From Nonomuraea jabiensis (lineage in GTDB: Bacteria > Actinomycetota > Actinomycetes > Streptosporangiales > Streptosporangiaceae): DNA of 64,000 nt. This document shows, in pieces, positions 34,481 to 44,610 of the stretch; the first letter of the stretch is position 1; each line of letters starts with the position of its first letter. The DNA is taken from positions 2,914,001 to 2,978,000 of the forward strand of contig NZ_JACHMB010000001.1 in NCBI RefSeq assembly GCF_014204795.1. The letters are read 5' to 3'. The notes beneath the pieces are model-generated. The model worked only from the letters and a program-made list of their open reading frames with translations. It did no database searches and was not told where the DNA came from. The position numbers and the translations under genes were made by a program.

Positions 34481-35266
34481 GTGTACCGGTTCCTGCTGAC
34501 GCCTCGATGGCTCGCGCTCCACGTGGTGGTGCTGCTGGTCATCCCCGCCTTCGTGTTCCTCGGCCGGTGGCAGTTCGGGCGCTTCGAGGAGCGCTCGGCC
34601 AACAGCGAGCGGGTGACGGCCAACATCGAGGCCGCGCCGGTGCCGCTGGAGCGACTGGCGGCCCCGGGGCGGCAGGTCCGCGAGGATGACCGGTTCAGGA
34701 AGGTCACGGTCTCGGGCACGTACGACCCGTCCCACGCCCTCCTCGTACGCAGGCGCCCCCAGGAGGGGCAGAACGGCTTCTACGTCCTGACGCCCCTCGT
34801 CACCGGCAACGGCACGGCGGTGATCGTCAACCGGGGCTGGGTCAAGGCGGGCGCCACCGCCGACGCCACGCCCGAGGTGCCCGCTCCGCCCACGGGACAG
34901 GTAAATGTCACCGGGCGGCTACGGCTCAGCGAGACCGAGGACTCCAGCGGCATCCGGGAGCGCTCCGGGCTGCCGGCCGGGCAGGTGCTGCTGATCAACG
35001 CCGACAAGATCGGCAAGGGGCTGCCGTACCGGCTGGTGGGCGGCTACGTGGAGCTGACCGAGCAGACGCCCGCGCCCGCCACGGCGCCGGCCCCGGTGCC
35101 CGAGCCCGACGTGGGCGCGGGAGGCGGCCTCAACCTGGCCTACGGGGTCCAGTGGTGGCTGTTCATCGGCATCGCCCTGGCCGGCTGGGTCCTGCTGATC
35201 CGCCGCGAGGTGGCCGAGCGGAAGGCCGGCGATTCGTCCAAGGAGTCGGTCCCCGCCGCCAATTAA
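34481..35266 (+). CDS. SURF1-family cytochrome oxidase assembly protein
   Basis: 261 aa from GTG 34481. A first membrane helix (about residues 10-28) is followed by L-G-R-W-Q-F-G-R, the family motif. An extracytoplasmic domain contains V-I-V-N-R-G-W-V and a second helix lies at about residues 225-243. This two-helix SURF1/Shy1 topology assists haem-copper oxidase assembly. The Pro/Ala-rich insert before the second helix is common in actinobacteria. It ends one base before the next gene, so the two genes are likely co-transcribed. Confidence 0.9.
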   Translation: MYRFLLTPRWLALHVVVLLVIPAFVFLGRWQFGRFEERSANSERVTANIEAAPVPLERLAAPGRQVREDDRFRKVTVSGTYDPSHALLVRRRPQEGQNGFYVLTPLVTGNGTAVIVNRGWVKAGATADATPEVPAPPTGQVNVTGRLRLSETEDSSGIRERSGLPAGQVLLINADKIGKGLPYRLVGGYVELTEQTPAPATAPAPVPEPDVGAGGGLNLAYGVQWWLFIGIALAGWVLLIRREVAERKAGDSSKESVPAAN

Positions 35267-35267
35267 G

Positions 35268-36020
35268 GTGTTGAGGGTGATCCGCCACATTGAGTTCGCC
35301 AACATCTTCAATTTCCGCGACGTAGGTGGATATGCCGCCCATGACGGGCGCACGGTCCGATGGCAGCGGCTCTACCGGGCCGACTCGCTCTGCTGGCTGG
35401 CCGGAGACGATCTCAGGATCTTCCGGAAGCTGCGCGTGCGTACGGTCATCGACCTGCGGCACGCGTCCGAGATCGAGAAAGTGGGCCGCGTCCCGGACGC
35501 CGAGGGGCAGAACTATCACCACCTGCCCATCGAGGGCCGCCGCTGGGACCTCGCGGCCTACAAGGAGGAGAGCGGGGTCGCGAGGTTCTTCGCCGACCGC
35601 TACCTGGAGGTGACCGAGGACGGCGTCGGCAACCTCAGGACCGCCCTGGAGACGATCGCGCGGGCCGACAACGCGCCCGTGGTGATCCACTGCGCGGCCG
35701 GCAAGGACCGCACCGGGGTGCTCGCCGCGCTCGTCCTGTCTCTGGTGGGCGTGAGCGAGGACGACATCGTGGCGGACTACGCGCTCACCGGGCTGGCGAC
35801 CGAGCAGTTCATCAGCAGCTGGCGCACCAGGCACCCCGAGGCGCGCATGTGGGCGGGGTTCGGCCAAGCGCCCGCGGAGGCCATGCGCTTCTTCCTCGGC
35901 GACCTGGCGGCACGGCACGGCTCGATCGAGACGTATGTCACACGGGTGCTGAACATTTCGCCGGCCACCATTTCCGATTTACGCGGCCACCTGCTGACTG
36001 AACCGGGCTCCGACGGGTAG
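35268..36020 (+). CDS. Tyrosine-protein phosphatase, IphP type
   Basis: 250 aa (GTG 35268). A GTG at 35277 is also plausible because AAGG lies eight bases before it. The catalytic loop reads V-I-H-C-A-A-G-K-D-R-T-G, the C-x5-R P-loop with the K-D of IphP/PTP-like lipid and tyrosine phosphatases. N-terminal N-F-R-D-V-G-G-Y is also standard. No signal peptide. It may act on phosphoproteins or phosphoinositide-like lipids. It follows SURF1 with one base between. Confidence 0.88.
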   Translation: MLRVIRHIEFANIFNFRDVGGYAAHDGRTVRWQRLYRADSLCWLAGDDLRIFRKLRVRTVIDLRHASEIEKVGRVPDAEGQNYHHLPIEGRRWDLAAYKEESGVARFFADRYLEVTEDGVGNLRTALETIARADNAPVVIHCAAGKDRTGVLAALVLSLVGVSEDDIVADYALTGLATEQFISSWRTRHPEARMWAGFGQAPAEAMRFFLGDLAARHGSIETYVTRVLNISPATISDLRGHLLTEPGSDG

Positions 36021-36158
36021 TGGCAGGGCCGGGTCGCACCTGCTGCGTCCAGGTGAGCGGCCCATCCCTGGCCCGGGATCGCCCGTCGACCCCCCTCCCG
36101 GCGGTCCCGGGTCGAAGATCTCGGATACCCAACGGATACGTCGCAGCTTGTTCGACGT

Positions 36159-36187
36159 TATCCCGCCGTCGTACGGTTACCTGCGTG
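36159..36187 (+). promoter_or_regulatory. Leaderless promoter of the amidohydrolase gene
   Basis: TACGGT (about 36172-36177) ends seven bases before the GTG at 36185, with a TTGTTC 18 bp upstream as a possible -35. No Shine-Dalgarno precedes the GTG. This supports translation from a leaderless mRNA and fixes the start over the longer upstream frame. Confidence 0.45.
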
Positions 36188-37381
36188 ACTACGCCGCTGC
36201 TCCCCGACCCTGACCCGAGGCGGCGCGACTACGTGATCATCTCCGCCGACGATCACCTGATCGAGCCTCCCGACTTGTTCGAAGGGCGGTTGCCGGAGAA
36301 ATATGCCGATGTCGCGCCCAAGGTCGTGGAGACGGAGGCGGGTCATCAGGTCTGGCGCTACGGCGGGGCGACATACCCGTGCGCCGGCATCGACGTGGGC
36401 GCCGGCCTGCCCCGCGAGCAGCGCACGCTCGACCCCGTCAGGTTCGAGAACATGCGCCCCGGCTGCCACGACATCGAGGCCCGCGTCCAGGACATGGACG
36501 TGGCGGGCATCTGGGCCGCGCTGTGCTTCCCCGGCATGCTGGCCGGGCAGTCCGGCATGCCGTTCGCCAGGACCCGCGACCAGGAGCTCGGCCTGGCCCT
36601 GGTCAAGGCGTGGAACGACTGGCACATCGACGTCTGGGCCGGCACCTACCCCGAGCGCATCATCGGCCTGCAACTGCCGTGGCTGCCCGACCCCGACGTG
36701 GCCGCCAAGGAGATCCGCGCAAACGCCGCCCGCGGCTTCAAGGCCGTGGTCTTCCCCGAGTTCCCGACCCGGCTGCGGCTGCCGTCGATCCACTCCGGGC
36801 ACTGGGACCCGTTCTTCGCCGCCTGCGAGGAGACCGGCACGGTGGTCGCCCTGCACGCGGGCGACTCGTCGTGGTCTCCCGTGCCCTCGCCCGACACGCC
36901 CATCGAGGCCATCACCACGCTGATGCCGACCAGCGCGATGTTCGCCTGCGCCGACTGGCTCTGGTCGGGCGTGCCGCTGCGCTTCCCCGCGCTGCGCATC
37001 CTCATCGTCGAGGGCGGCGTGGGCTGGCTGCCCATGCTGGCCGAGCGCGCCGACTACGCCCTCGACCACCCGGTCGCGGGCGAGGCGTCGTGGGAGGGCG
37101 GGCTCAAGCCGAGCGAGGTGCTGCGCCGCAACTTCTTCTTCGGCACGCTCGACGACCACGCGCTGTCCGGCGTGCGGCTCGCGGTCGGGCTCGACCACGT
37201 GCTGCAGGAGAGCGGCTACCCGCACTCCGACTCGACCTGGCCCGACACGCAGAAGTCCGTGGCCCGCAATCTCGGAACGCTCCCGCCCGCCGACATCGCC
37301 AGGGTCGCCTACGGCAACGCCGCCCGCCTCTTCGGCCACCCGCTGCCCTCGCGCGCCTGGCTGCGCATGGAGGAGATCTAG
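36185..37381 (+). CDS. Amidohydrolase-2 family metal-dependent hydrolase/decarboxylase
   Basis: 398 aa from GTG 36185. The N-terminal D-D-H-L-I-E-P-P supplies the first metal ligands (D-x-H form). Other conserved positions are V-A-L-H-A-G-D-S, L-I-V-E-G-G-V-G-W and the late A-V-G-L-D-H-V, a variant of the S-D-x-P-H loop with the real S-D-Y-P-H-S/P replaced by E-S-G-Y-P-H-S. The fold is that of ACMSD-like amidohydrolases (PF04909) that cleave or decarboxylate aromatic or polyketide-derived acids. Its 3' end overlaps the convergent DUF1232 gene by 4 bp. Confidence 0.82.
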   Translation: MTTPLLPDPDPRRRDYVIISADDHLIEPPDLFEGRLPEKYADVAPKVVETEAGHQVWRYGGATYPCAGIDVGAGLPREQRTLDPVRFENMRPGCHDIEARVQDMDVAGIWAALCFPGMLAGQSGMPFARTRDQELGLALVKAWNDWHIDVWAGTYPERIIGLQLPWLPDPDVAAKEIRANAARGFKAVVFPEFPTRLRLPSIHSGHWDPFFAACEETGTVVALHAGDSSWSPVPSPDTPIEAITTLMPTSAMFACADWLWSGVPLRFPALRILIVEGGVGWLPMLAERADYALDHPVAGEASWEGGLKPSEVLRRNFFFGTLDDHALSGVRLAVGLDHVLQESGYPHSDSTWPDTQKSVARNLGTLPPADIARVAYGNAARLFGHPLPSRAWLRMEEI

Positions 37382-37731
37382 CCGTCTTCCTCGACCAGCC
37401 TGGCCTGGATGACGTTGCGCTCGTGCTCGACGTAGCGGCCGCTCTCGCCGAGCAGCGTGGCGGCGAGCCACAGGAACACGCCGAAGTCATCGACCACGCC
37501 GATCAACACCAGGAAGTCGGGCACCACGTCGACGGGTGACAGGATGTAGACCACGCCGAGCCCGAGCATGGCGAGCTTGCTCTTGCCCATGCCCGCGTAC
37601 TGTCCGCGCATGACCGCGCCGACCATCCGCGGGATCGCCCGGATCCTGGTCATCAGGCCGGGCGACCCCGGCTTGGTCACCTCGCGGTAAGTCCGCCAGG
37701 CCGCCGCTGCCCGTGCTGCCTTCGCCATCAT
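37378..37731 (-). CDS. DUF1232 (YkvA-like) membrane protein
   Basis: 117 aa from ATG 37731 with AGGGGG before it; a second ATG follows immediately. The block Y-I-L-S-P-V-D-V-V-P-D-F-L-V-L-I-G-V-V-D-D is diagnostic for DUF1232/YkvA. One or two short hydrophobic segments flank it, so peripheral membrane insertion is likely. Function unknown. It lies downstream of the amidase on the same strand. Confidence 0.85.
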   Translation of the reverse strand: MMAKAARAAAAWRTYREVTKPGSPGLMTRIRAIPRMVGAVMRGQYAGMGKSKLAMLGLGVVYILSPVDVVPDFLVLIGVVDDFGVFLWLAATLLGESGRYVEHERNVIQARLVEEDG

Positions 37732-37810
37732 GAGGAACCCCCTACCCTCGGCTTTCACGACATAACGCGTCTGGACCGCCACGAGTTCCTGGCCCGCTCC
37801 CGACGGGGGG

Positions 37811-39229
37811 TCAGCGCAGCGCCGCGTGCTCGAACGGCCTGGCCCGCTCGATCTGCGCGGCCACCCGGACGAGCAGGTCCTCCCTCCCGGCCGCGGCCAC
37901 GAGCTGCACGCCCACCGGCAGGCCGGCCTCGGTGCGGTGCAGCGGCAGCGAGATGGCCGGCTGCCCGGTCGCGTTGATCGGCGAGGTGTAGGCCACGGCG
38001 TGCGCCGTGCGGCCGAACGCGACGCTGAGGTCCTGCGGTGGGATCCAGCCCAGCGGGAACGGCGCGACGCCCAGCGAGGGCATCAGCAGCAGGTCGTGGC
38101 CCGCGCTCCACCAGGCGGCCATGCGGCGGCGGTAGCCGTCGATCCACTGGGTGGCCAGGATGTGGTCGGCCGCGCTGTGCGTACGCGCCGCGCCGAGCAT
38201 GGCGGCGTTGCGCGGCTCCAGCTCCTCCGGCCGCACGAGCGCGCCGCGCAGCTCGCCCAGGCTCTCCACGTGCGCGGCGAGGTTGTTGGCCACGATGGCG
38301 CCGAAGTGCTGGGCGAAGCCCGGCTCGGCGAGCGCCCTGGGGCCGCCGGGCGCGACGTCGTGACCGAGCGACTCCAGCAGCGCGGCGGCCCGGGTCACGG
38401 CCTCGGTCAGCGCGGGCACCTCGGGCACGGACCCGTTGGGATGCCTCGTGACGAACCCGACCCGCAGCCGCCCCGGCTCCCTGCCGACCTCGTCGGCCAG
38501 CGGGCCCGGCAGCGCGGGGGCGTCGTACGGGTCGCCGGGCCGCAGGCCGGACACGACGTCGAGCGCCGCCGCCGTGTCCCGCACGCTCCTGGTGACGAAT
38601 CCCGGGCACGAGAACCCGCTCCACCCCTCCCCCATGGCCGGGCCCAGGCTCACGCGCCCACGCGTCGGCTTGAGCCCCACCAGGCCGCACAGGGACGCGG
38701 GGATGCGGATCGAGCCGCCGCCGTCGCTGGCGGTGGCCAGCGCGACCATCCCGGCCGCCACCGCCGCCGCGGAGCCCCCGCTGGAGCCGCCCGCCGAGTA
38801 GGCCGGGTCGTACGGGTTGCGCGTGGGCCCGAACGCCACCGGCTCCGTGGTGATCGTGCTGCCGAACTCGGGGGTGTTCGTCCTGCCGAGCAGGACGAAG
38901 CCGGCCTCGCGCAGGCTCACGACGCCGTAGCCGTCCACGCCGGGCTCGACGCCGTCGCGTACGTTCGAGCCTCCGCTGTACGGCTCGCCCGCCTCGCGCC
39001 ACCCGAGATCCTTCAGCAGGATCGGCACGCCCCGGAAGGGCGCCTCCTCGGGGATGGAGTCGATCTCCGCCAGCGCCCGCTCGAACCGGCGGTGGATGAC
39101 CGCGTTCAGCTCGCCGTCGTGGGCCTCGATGCGGGCGATGGCGGCCTCGGCCAGCTCCCGCGCCGTCACCTGCCCGTCCCTGACCGCCTGCGCCTGACCG
39201 ACCGCGTCCAGCCTGAGTACGTCGTCCAT
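37811..39229 (-). CDS. Amidase signature family hydrolase
   Basis: 472 aa from ATG 39229, preceded closely by AGGAGG. The catalytic Lys is in P-I-L-L-K-D-L. The Gly/Ser-rich signature runs [14 protein letters not shown], then [11 protein letters not shown] with the cis-Ser and nucleophilic Ser. This Ser-cisSer-Lys triad hydrolyses amides, often aryl or nitrile-derived. It lies 22 bp downstream of an LLM oxidoreductase and a TetR regulator. A transcript carrying all three, and possibly DUF1232, is likely. The substrate is unknown. Confidence 0.9.
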   Translation of the reverse strand: MDDVLRLDAVGQAQAVRDGQVTARELAEAAIARIEAHDGELNAVIHRRFERALAEIDSIPEEAPFRGVPILLKDLGWREAGEPYSGGSNVRDGVEPGVDGYGVVSLREAGFVLLGRTNTPEFGSTITTEPVAFGPTRNPYDPAYSAGGSSGGSAAAVAAGMVALATASDGGGSIRIPASLCGLVGLKPTRGRVSLGPAMGEGWSGFSCPGFVTRSVRDTAAALDVVSGLRPGDPYDAPALPGPLADEVGREPGRLRVGFVTRHPNGSVPEVPALTEAVTRAAALLESLGHDVAPGGPRALAEPGFAQHFGAIVANNLAAHVESLGELRGALVRPEELEPRNAAMLGAARTHSAADHILATQWIDGYRRRMAAWWSAGHDLLLMPSLGVAPFPLGWIPPQDLSVAFGRTAHAVAYTSPINATGQPAISLPLHRTEAGLPVGVQLVAAAGREDLLVRVAAQIERARPFEHAALR

Positions 39230-39251
39230 GCACCCTCCTACGCTCGGGGAG

Positions 39252-40211
39252 CTACCTCTTGGGGGCCAGCTCGCGCACGGCCTGCTCGATGGAGACCTCA
39301 CCACCCGGGACGGGCGCGAGGACAGGGGTGTCGAGGCCGTTGTCCACGTACTCCTGGATCCTGGCCCGGCAGGTGGCCGGGTCGCCGTGCACGATCAGGG
39401 CGTCGACCACCTCGTCGGGGATCGCCTTGAGCGCCGCCGGCCGGTCGCCGGCCTGCCACGCCTCGTGCATGGGCCGCAGCACCTCGCCCCGGCCCAGCCA
39501 GTCGTGGAAGGCGGCGTACACCGGGACGGTCAGGTAGGTGGCCAGCATCCACCTGGCCATCTCGCGCACGCGGTCGGCGTCCTCGCTGACGCAGACGAAC
39601 AGGCGGGCGATCAGCTCGGTGCCCTCCCCGATCTCGGCGCGCACCTTGCGCACGTCGTCGGGCGAGAGCCAGTTGGTGATCGCGCCGTCGGCCTCCGCCG
39701 CGGCCAGGTGGAGCATCCTGGGCCGCAGCGCGGCCAGCACGATCTTCGGCGGGAGCTCGGGGGCCCGCTCCAGCTTGAACCCCTTGATCTCGAACGTCTC
39801 GTACGTCTCCGAGACCTTCTCCCCGGCCAGCGCCTTCTTCAGGAAGCGCAGCGTGTCGCGCGTGCGCGCGTAGGGCTTGTCGAACCGCCCCGCGTTCCAC
39901 CGCTCGACGATCGCCGGCGACGAGGCGCCGATGCCCAGCACGAACCGCTCGGGGGCCAGGTCGGCCAGCGTGGCCGCGGACATGGCCAGCAGCCCCGGCC
40001 CGCGCGTCGAGACGGGCACGATGGCGCTGCCCAGCCTGATCCCCGGCGCCCACTGCGCGGCCATCGCCAGCGGCACGAACCCGTCGGCCCCGCTGACCTC
40101 GGCGGACCACGCGTCGGTGTAGCCCAGCTCGGGCAGCTCCGCGATCAGCTCCCGCGACTTCGACAGCGGGCGATCGTAGAAGGGGATGGTCATGCCCCAG
40201 TTGTGACTCAT
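39252..40211 (-). CDS. LLM-class F420-dependent oxidoreductase
   Basis: 319 aa. It begins W-G-M-T-I-P-F-Y and shows E-L-G-Y-T-D-A-W-S-A-E-V near the N-terminus. The F420 subfamily block R-F-V-L-G-I-G-A-S-S-P-A-I-V-E-R-W-N follows. This A-S-S-P-A-I-V-E-x-W-N string is common in actinobacterial F420-dependent members. The start ATG follows GGAGG. It sits between a TetR gene and the amidase, suggesting a small inducible catabolic cluster. Confidence 0.87.
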   Translation of the reverse strand: MSHNWGMTIPFYDRPLSKSRELIAELPELGYTDAWSAEVSGADGFVPLAMAAQWAPGIRLGSAIVPVSTRGPGLLAMSAATLADLAPERFVLGIGASSPAIVERWNAGRFDKPYARTRDTLRFLKKALAGEKVSETYETFEIKGFKLERAPELPPKIVLAALRPRMLHLAAAEADGAITNWLSPDDVRKVRAEIGEGTELIARLFVCVSEDADRVREMARWMLATYLTVPVYAAFHDWLGRGEVLRPMHEAWQAGDRPAALKAIPDEVVDALIVHGDPATCRARIQEYVDNGLDTPVLAPVPGGEVSIEQAVRELAPKR

Positions 40212-40274
40212 TCACGGCCTCCAGGCGCCTCCGCAGCGGGCCGCTCCACCCTACCAACCGACCGGTATGGCGTC

Positions 40275-40952
40275 CTAGGCTCGCAACTCGTGGACCGCCG
40301 CGATGAAGTCCTTCGTGATCCCCCTCAACCCGGGCAGGTGCGACAGCCCGACCAGCCGGTCCACCAGCGGCACCGTGACCTCGATCAGCCGGTACGTACG
40401 CGCGCACCCCGGCGAGGTGTCGTGCACCCAGAACAGCACCATGCCCATGGACAGCAGCCAGAGCAGCTCGGGCAGCTCCTCGCGCAGCTCGGCGTTCATG
40501 CGGTCCCGCGACCCCTCGACGACCTGGCGGTAGATCGCGATGGAGGCCTCACGGGCCGGGGAGGACTGCTTGCTGAACGGGCTCAGCGGGTTGGTGGGCT
40601 CGGCCGCGTGCTTGAAGAACTTCACGGCGAACTCGTGGTAGGGCTCGGAGACGCGTACCCACTCGCGTAGCACCCCGCTCAGCCTGGCCGCGAACGACGT
40701 CTCGGTGGCCAGGAACTCCCTGCAGGCCGCCTCGTGCTCGGCCTGGGCGCGGTCGTAGTACGCCTGGATCAACGCCTCCTTGCTCTCGAAGTAGTAGTAG
40801 GCGTTGCCCACGGACACCCCGGCCTCGGCGGCGATGGCACGCATGGTGGTCGCGTCGAAACCGCGCTCCCTGAACAGCCGCAATGCCGTCTCGACGATGA
40901 CCTCTCGGGTGCTCTCCGATCCTCGGTTTCGGGCTTCGGACACGTTCGTCAC
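40275..40952 (-). CDS. TetR-family transcriptional regulator
   Basis: 225 aa from GTG 40952. The DNA-binding segment reads I-A-A-E-A-G-V-S-V-G-N-A-Y-Y-Y-F-E-S-K-E-A, a textbook TetR domain. A long C-terminal ligand domain follows. It is first in the apparent TetR-LLM-amidase cluster. Whether it represses that cluster or acts elsewhere is not shown; the 63-bp gap to the LLM gene contains ACCGACCGGT-like symmetry. Confidence 0.86.
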   Translation of the reverse strand: MTNVSEARNRGSESTREVIVETALRLFRERGFDATTMRAIAAEAGVSVGNAYYYFESKEALIQAYYDRAQAEHEAACREFLATETSFAARLSGVLREWVRVSEPYHEFAVKFFKHAAEPTNPLSPFSKQSSPAREASIAIYRQVVEGSRDRMNAELREELPELLWLLSMGMVLFWVHDTSPGCARTYRLIEVTVPLVDRLVGLSHLPGLRGITKDFIAAVHELRA

Positions 40953-41190
40953 TTTACGTCGGGATGGGGCGTCGGGCAGAAAACCCGCTCATCAGGCACC
41001 TGTCCCTCTGTCGTGTCTGGTCAGGGCCATAGCAGCAGTCCAACCTAGCAGGTTTCGCAGTCCAAGGTCATGGAGCCGCACGGTGATCACCGCCACAAGG
41101 CAAAGTTGCACCTGCGGCATGAGTTATCTCCCGCGAATGGTGGGATTGTCGTTTCAGGCGGAAGGGCTATTTCCGCGAAAAGGCATCGAC

Positions 41191-42081
41191 ATGTGGATAC
41201 GTGGAACAGTGCGCCTCGCAGTAGTCGCACTCCTCGGCATTGAGATAACCATAATCGCGCTGGCCTCGGCCGCTTCAGCCGCTACCCACCCCGAAGGGTC
41301 GGCTGCGCCGGACAGCCAAAAATCGGCCGGGTCCGACGGCTCTGAGCACGAGGCAGGGCCGGACCCGGGCAGGGCCTGGGCGTTCGATCGGCTCATGGCG
41401 GCCGGTGAGGACCTCACCGACACGCCGGGCTGGCCCTTCAGCGACTCGGCCGACGAGCAGGAGCGGCAGGCGTACGAGCCGGACGACGACTGGACGACGG
41501 CCCCCCTGCGCCGGCCCGCTCAGCTGGCGGTCATCGACCCGCCGGCGACGGCACCGCGATCTCCGGCCGCCAGATCGGCCAAGAGCCGCGTACGCACCAG
41601 GGTGGCCCGGATACCCCGGGTACGGCCGCGCGCGGCGCTCAGGCGCGCTGAAGTCGATCTGACGCGTGTCCTGCCGCGCTTCGGGGCCATGCACATGTCC
41701 CACAGCCTCGCCACGGACTGGCTGAGGAGCGGGGGCGTGCGGATGAAGTCGACCGGCAACTGCTCCAGCAAGCACGTGCACCACTGCACGTCGCTCGACT
41801 CGGTGCGGACCGGGACCATCGCCCGGATGATCGAGCTGAAGCGCGAGAGCGGCTGCCCGATCATGGTGACGGGTGGCACGGAAGCGGGCCACGCGCCCGG
41901 GCAGTACAGCCACGGGAACGGCTACAAGCTCGACATCTCCCACAACGCCTGCATCGACCGGCACATCACGCGTTACCACGCGAAGGCCGGCGTGCGCAGC
42001 GACGGCGCCCGGCTCTACCGATCCGGCTCAGGCACCGTCTTCGCCGACGAGAGCGACCACTGGGACATCCTCTTCCGGTGA
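41191..42081 (+). CDS. Secreted peptidase of the M15 (D-Ala-D-Ala peptidase-like) fold
   Basis: 296 aa from ATG 41191 with AAAGG seven bases before it. Signal peptide: basic M-W-I-R-G-T-V-R, hydrophobic core to about residue 25, then A-S-A-A-T. A disordered Asp/Glu/Pro-rich linker and a basic patch follow. The catalytic domain holds S-H-G-N-G-Y-K-L-D-I (H241, D248) and D-H-W-D-I (H290), the His-Asp-His zinc triad of M15 peptidases. Four Cys residues probably pair outside the cell. It should cut peptidoglycan stem peptides. It stands alone before the asd terminator. Confidence 0.85.
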   Translation: MWIRGTVRLAVVALLGIEITIIALASAASAATHPEGSAAPDSQKSAGSDGSEHEAGPDPGRAWAFDRLMAAGEDLTDTPGWPFSDSADEQERQAYEPDDDWTTAPLRRPAQLAVIDPPATAPRSPAARSAKSRVRTRVARIPRVRPRAALRRAEVDLTRVLPRFGAMHMSHSLATDWLRSGGVRMKSTGNCSSKHVHHCTSLDSVRTGTIARMIELKRESGCPIMVTGGTEAGHAPGQYSHGNGYKLDISHNACIDRHITRYHAKAGVRSDGARLYRSGSGTVFADESDHWDILFR

Positions 42082-42115
42082 CAGAGCCCGGGTGAGAGGG
42101 ACGCCGCGCGGGGAG

Positions 42116-42183
42116 CGCACGGCGTCACACCACCCCGACGGCCCCGACGGCGGACGCCGTGCGGAACGCACGGCGTCACACCA
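42116..42183. terminator. Hairpin and direct repeat between convergent genes
   Basis: GACGCCGTGCG-GAA-CGCACGGCGTC (42153-42177) is a perfect 11-bp stem with a 3-base loop, positioned between the M15 gene and the convergent asd. The 17-bp word CGCACGGCGTCACACCA is also repeated directly at 42116-42132 and 42167-42183. There is no T-tract, so any termination would be factor-assisted and bidirectional. Confidence 0.5.
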
Positions 42184-42197
42184 TCCGAACGGAGTTA

Positions 42198-43256
42198 CTA
42201 CAGCTCGCCCGCGACCAGCTCGGCGATCTCCGCCGCGTTGAGCGCCGCGCCCTTGCGCAGGTTGTCACCGCACACGAACAGGTCGAGCGTGTTGGGGAAG
42301 TCGACCGCCTGACGGATGCGGCCCACGTAGGTCGGGTCGTTGCCGACCACGTCGAGAGGCGTCGGGAAGACCCCGTTGGCCGGGTCGTCCATGAGGACCA
42401 CCGTCGGCGCCGCCTCCAGGACGCGGTGCGCGTCGGCGACCGTGATCTCACGCTCGAACCGCGCGTGCACGGCCAGCGAGTGGGTGGTGATCACCGGCAC
42501 GCGTACGCAGGTCGCGGAGACCTTGAGGTCGGGGATGCCGAGGATCTTGCGGGACTCGTTGCGGAGCTTGAGCTCCTCGGAGGCCCAGCCGCCGTCCTTG
42601 TAGGAGCCGGCCCACGGCACCACGTTGAACGCGATGGGCGCGGGGAACGGCGAGTCGTCGGGCAGCTTGTTGGCCAGCACCTTGCGTACGTCACCGGCCG
42701 CCTGGCCCACCGTGCGGTCGCCCGCCAGCGCCTCGACCTCGTCGTAGAGCCGCGCCGAACCCGCCACGCCGGCGCCCGACACCGCCTGGTAGGAGGCGAC
42801 GACCAGCTCCGTGAGCGTGAACTCGGCGTGCAGCGCCCCCATGGCCGCCATCATCGACAGCGTCGTGCAGTTGGGGGTCGAGATGATGTTGCGCGGCCGG
42901 TCGCGGGCGTCGAGCGGGTTGACCTCGGGCACGACCAGCGGCACGTCCGGCTCCATCCGGAACGTCCCCGACTTGTCGATCACGATCGCGCCGCGCTCGG
43001 CCGCGATCGGCACCCACACCGCCGACACCTCGTCCGGCACGTCGAAGATCGCGATGTCGATGCCGTCGAACACCTCGGGCGCGAGGGCCTGCACCACGAC
43101 GTCCTCGCCGCGCACCCGGAGCACCTTGCCCGCCGAACGCGGCGAGGCGACGAGACGGATCTCGCCCCAGATGTCCTCGCGCGACGACACGATGTCGCGC
43201 ATGACGGTGCCCACGGCGCCCGTGGCGCCGATCAGGGCGAGATTGGGCCTGCTCAT
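42198..43256 (-). CDS. asd: Aspartate-semialdehyde dehydrogenase
   Basis: 352 aa. N-terminal G-A-T-G-A-V-G (residues 10-16) binds NADP. The catalytic Cys130 lies in S-T-P-N-C-T-T and the general-acid His in V-P-V-I-T-T-H-S. It converts aspartyl phosphate to aspartate semialdehyde for lysine, methionine, threonine and diaminopimelate. The start overlaps the ask stop by four bases (ATGA), giving the conserved ask-asd operon. Confidence 0.96.
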   Translation of the reverse strand: MSRPNLALIGATGAVGTVMRDIVSSREDIWGEIRLVASPRSAGKVLRVRGEDVVVQALAPEVFDGIDIAIFDVPDEVSAVWVPIAAERGAIVIDKSGTFRMEPDVPLVVPEVNPLDARDRPRNIISTPNCTTLSMMAAMGALHAEFTLTELVVASYQAVSGAGVAGSARLYDEVEALAGDRTVGQAAGDVRKVLANKLPDDSPFPAPIAFNVVPWAGSYKDGGWASEELKLRNESRKILGIPDLKVSATCVRVPVITTHSLAVHARFEREITVADAHRVLEAAPTVVLMDDPANGVFPTPLDVVGNDPTYVGRIRQAVDFPNTLDLFVCGDNLRKGAALNAAEIAELVAGEL

Positions 43257-43774
43257 CGTCCACTACCTCCGTACACCACGGCTTCGACCTGGTCGGCGTC
43301 GAGCGAGAACGCGCGGTGGGCGGCCTGCACGGCCGCGTCGACCCCGTCCTGCTGGACGACCACTGAGATGCGGATCTCCGAGGTGGAGATCATCTCGATG
43401 TTGACCCCCGCGTCGGCGAGGGCCGCGAAGAACGTCGCCGTGACGCCGGGGTGCGAGCGCATGCCCGCGCCGATCAGCGACACCTTCCCGATCTGGTCGT
43501 CGAAGAGCAGCGACTCGTAACCGATCTGACCCTGGATCTTCTTCAGCGACGACAGCGCCGTCTGGGCGTCGGCCGTCGGCAGCGTGAAGGAGATGTCCGT
43601 GCGGCCCGTGGCCGCGGCCGAGACGTTCTGCACGATCATGTCGATGTTGATCTCGGCGTCGGCCAGCGTTTTGAAGATCGAGGCAGCCTCTCCGACCTTG
43701 TCGGGGACCCCGACAACGGTGATCTTGGCCTCGCTCCGGTCGCTCACGACGCCGGAGATGATCGGCTGCTCCAT
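43253..43774 (-). CDS. Aspartate kinase beta subunit (internal in-frame start)
   Basis: 173 aa made of the two ACT domains alone, beginning [10 protein letters not shown]. The ATG has a good GAAGGA Shine-Dalgarno six bases upstream, unusual inside a gene. Beta subunits of about this size are known for the Corynebacterium/Bacillus alpha2-beta2 aspartate kinases. Expression here is inferred from sequence only. Confidence 0.6.
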   Translation of the reverse strand: MEQPIISGVVSDRSEAKITVVGVPDKVGEAASIFKTLADAEINIDMIVQNVSAAATGRTDISFTLPTADAQTALSSLKKIQGQIGYESLLFDDQIGKVSLIGAGMRSHPGVTATFFAALADAGVNIEMISTSEIRISVVVQQDGVDAAVQAAHRAFSLDADQVEAVVYGGSGR

Positions 43775-44527
43775 CTCGGTTCCTTCGGTGTCAGGGTCGG
43801 AGACGACCCAGGTGCCTTCCTTGGTGCTGAACGAGCTGCGTACGTGGATCGGCAGGTCGAACCGGCGGGCGTATTCGACGCAGCGCAGGTGCAGGATCTT
43901 CGCGCCGCACGCGGCCATCTCCATCATCTCGTCGTAGGAGATCTTGGGGATCTGCTGCGCCGCCGGCACGATGCGGGGGTCGGCGGTGAACACGCCGTCG
44001 ACGTCGGTGTAGATCTCGCACACGTCGGCCTGCAGGGCCGCCGCCAGCGCCACCGCCGTGGTGTCGGACCCGCCGCGGCCCAGCGTGGTGATGTCCTTGG
44101 TGTCCTGCGAGACGCCCTGGAACCCGGCCACGATCGCGATGCGGCCGTGGTCGAGCGCCTCACGGATGCGGCTGGGCGTCACGTCGATGATGCGCGCCTT
44201 GCCGTGCGTCGAGTCGGTGATCACACCTGCCTGCGAGCCGGTGAACGAACGGGCCTCGTGGCCGAGGTTGGCGATCGCCATCGCCAGCAGGGCCATCGAG
44301 ATGCGCTCGCCCGAGGTCAGCAGCATGTCGAGCTCGCGGCCCGGGGGCAGCGGCGACACCTGCTCGGCCAGGTCGAGCAGCTCGTCCGTCGTGTCGCCCA
44401 TGGCGGAGACGATCACGACCACGTCGTTGCCGGCTTTTTTCGTCGCGACGATCCGCTGCGCGACCCGCTTGATGCAGGACGCGTCGGCGACGGACGAACC
44501 ACCGTACTTTTGCACAACGAGCGCCAC
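43253..44527 (-). CDS. ask: Aspartate kinase (alpha, with internal beta start)
   Basis: 424 aa from GTG 44527. The kinase domain begins V-Q-K-Y-G-G-S-S-V (the K-x-G-G-S-S motif) and contains [10 protein letters not shown]. Two ACT domains occupy the last 170 residues or so. It phosphorylates aspartate at the pathway entrance and is probably feedback-inhibited by lysine and threonine through the ACT domains. An ATG at 43774 with GAAGGA six bases upstream marks the internal start of the beta subunit, as in other actinobacterial ask genes. Coupled to asd. Confidence 0.96.
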   Translation of the reverse strand: MALVVQKYGGSSVADASCIKRVAQRIVATKKAGNDVVVIVSAMGDTTDELLDLAEQVSPLPPGRELDMLLTSGERISMALLAMAIANLGHEARSFTGSQAGVITDSTHGKARIIDVTPSRIREALDHGRIAIVAGFQGVSQDTKDITTLGRGGSDTTAVALAAALQADVCEIYTDVDGVFTADPRIVPAAQQIPKISYDEMMEMAACGAKILHLRCVEYARRFDLPIHVRSSFSTKEGTWVVSDPDTEGTEMEQPIISGVVSDRSEAKITVVGVPDKVGEAASIFKTLADAEINIDMIVQNVSAAATGRTDISFTLPTADAQTALSSLKKIQGQIGYESLLFDDQIGKVSLIGAGMRSHPGVTATFFAALADAGVNIEMISTSEIRISVVVQQDGVDAAVQAAHRAFSLDADQVEAVVYGGSGR

Positions 44528-44610
44528 GAGAGTCTCCCGGTCTGGACTGTGAGCTGCCAGTCTACTGGGGGCCTCTTATGAACCCGATGGGCCGACCACT
44601 ATCTGGACGA

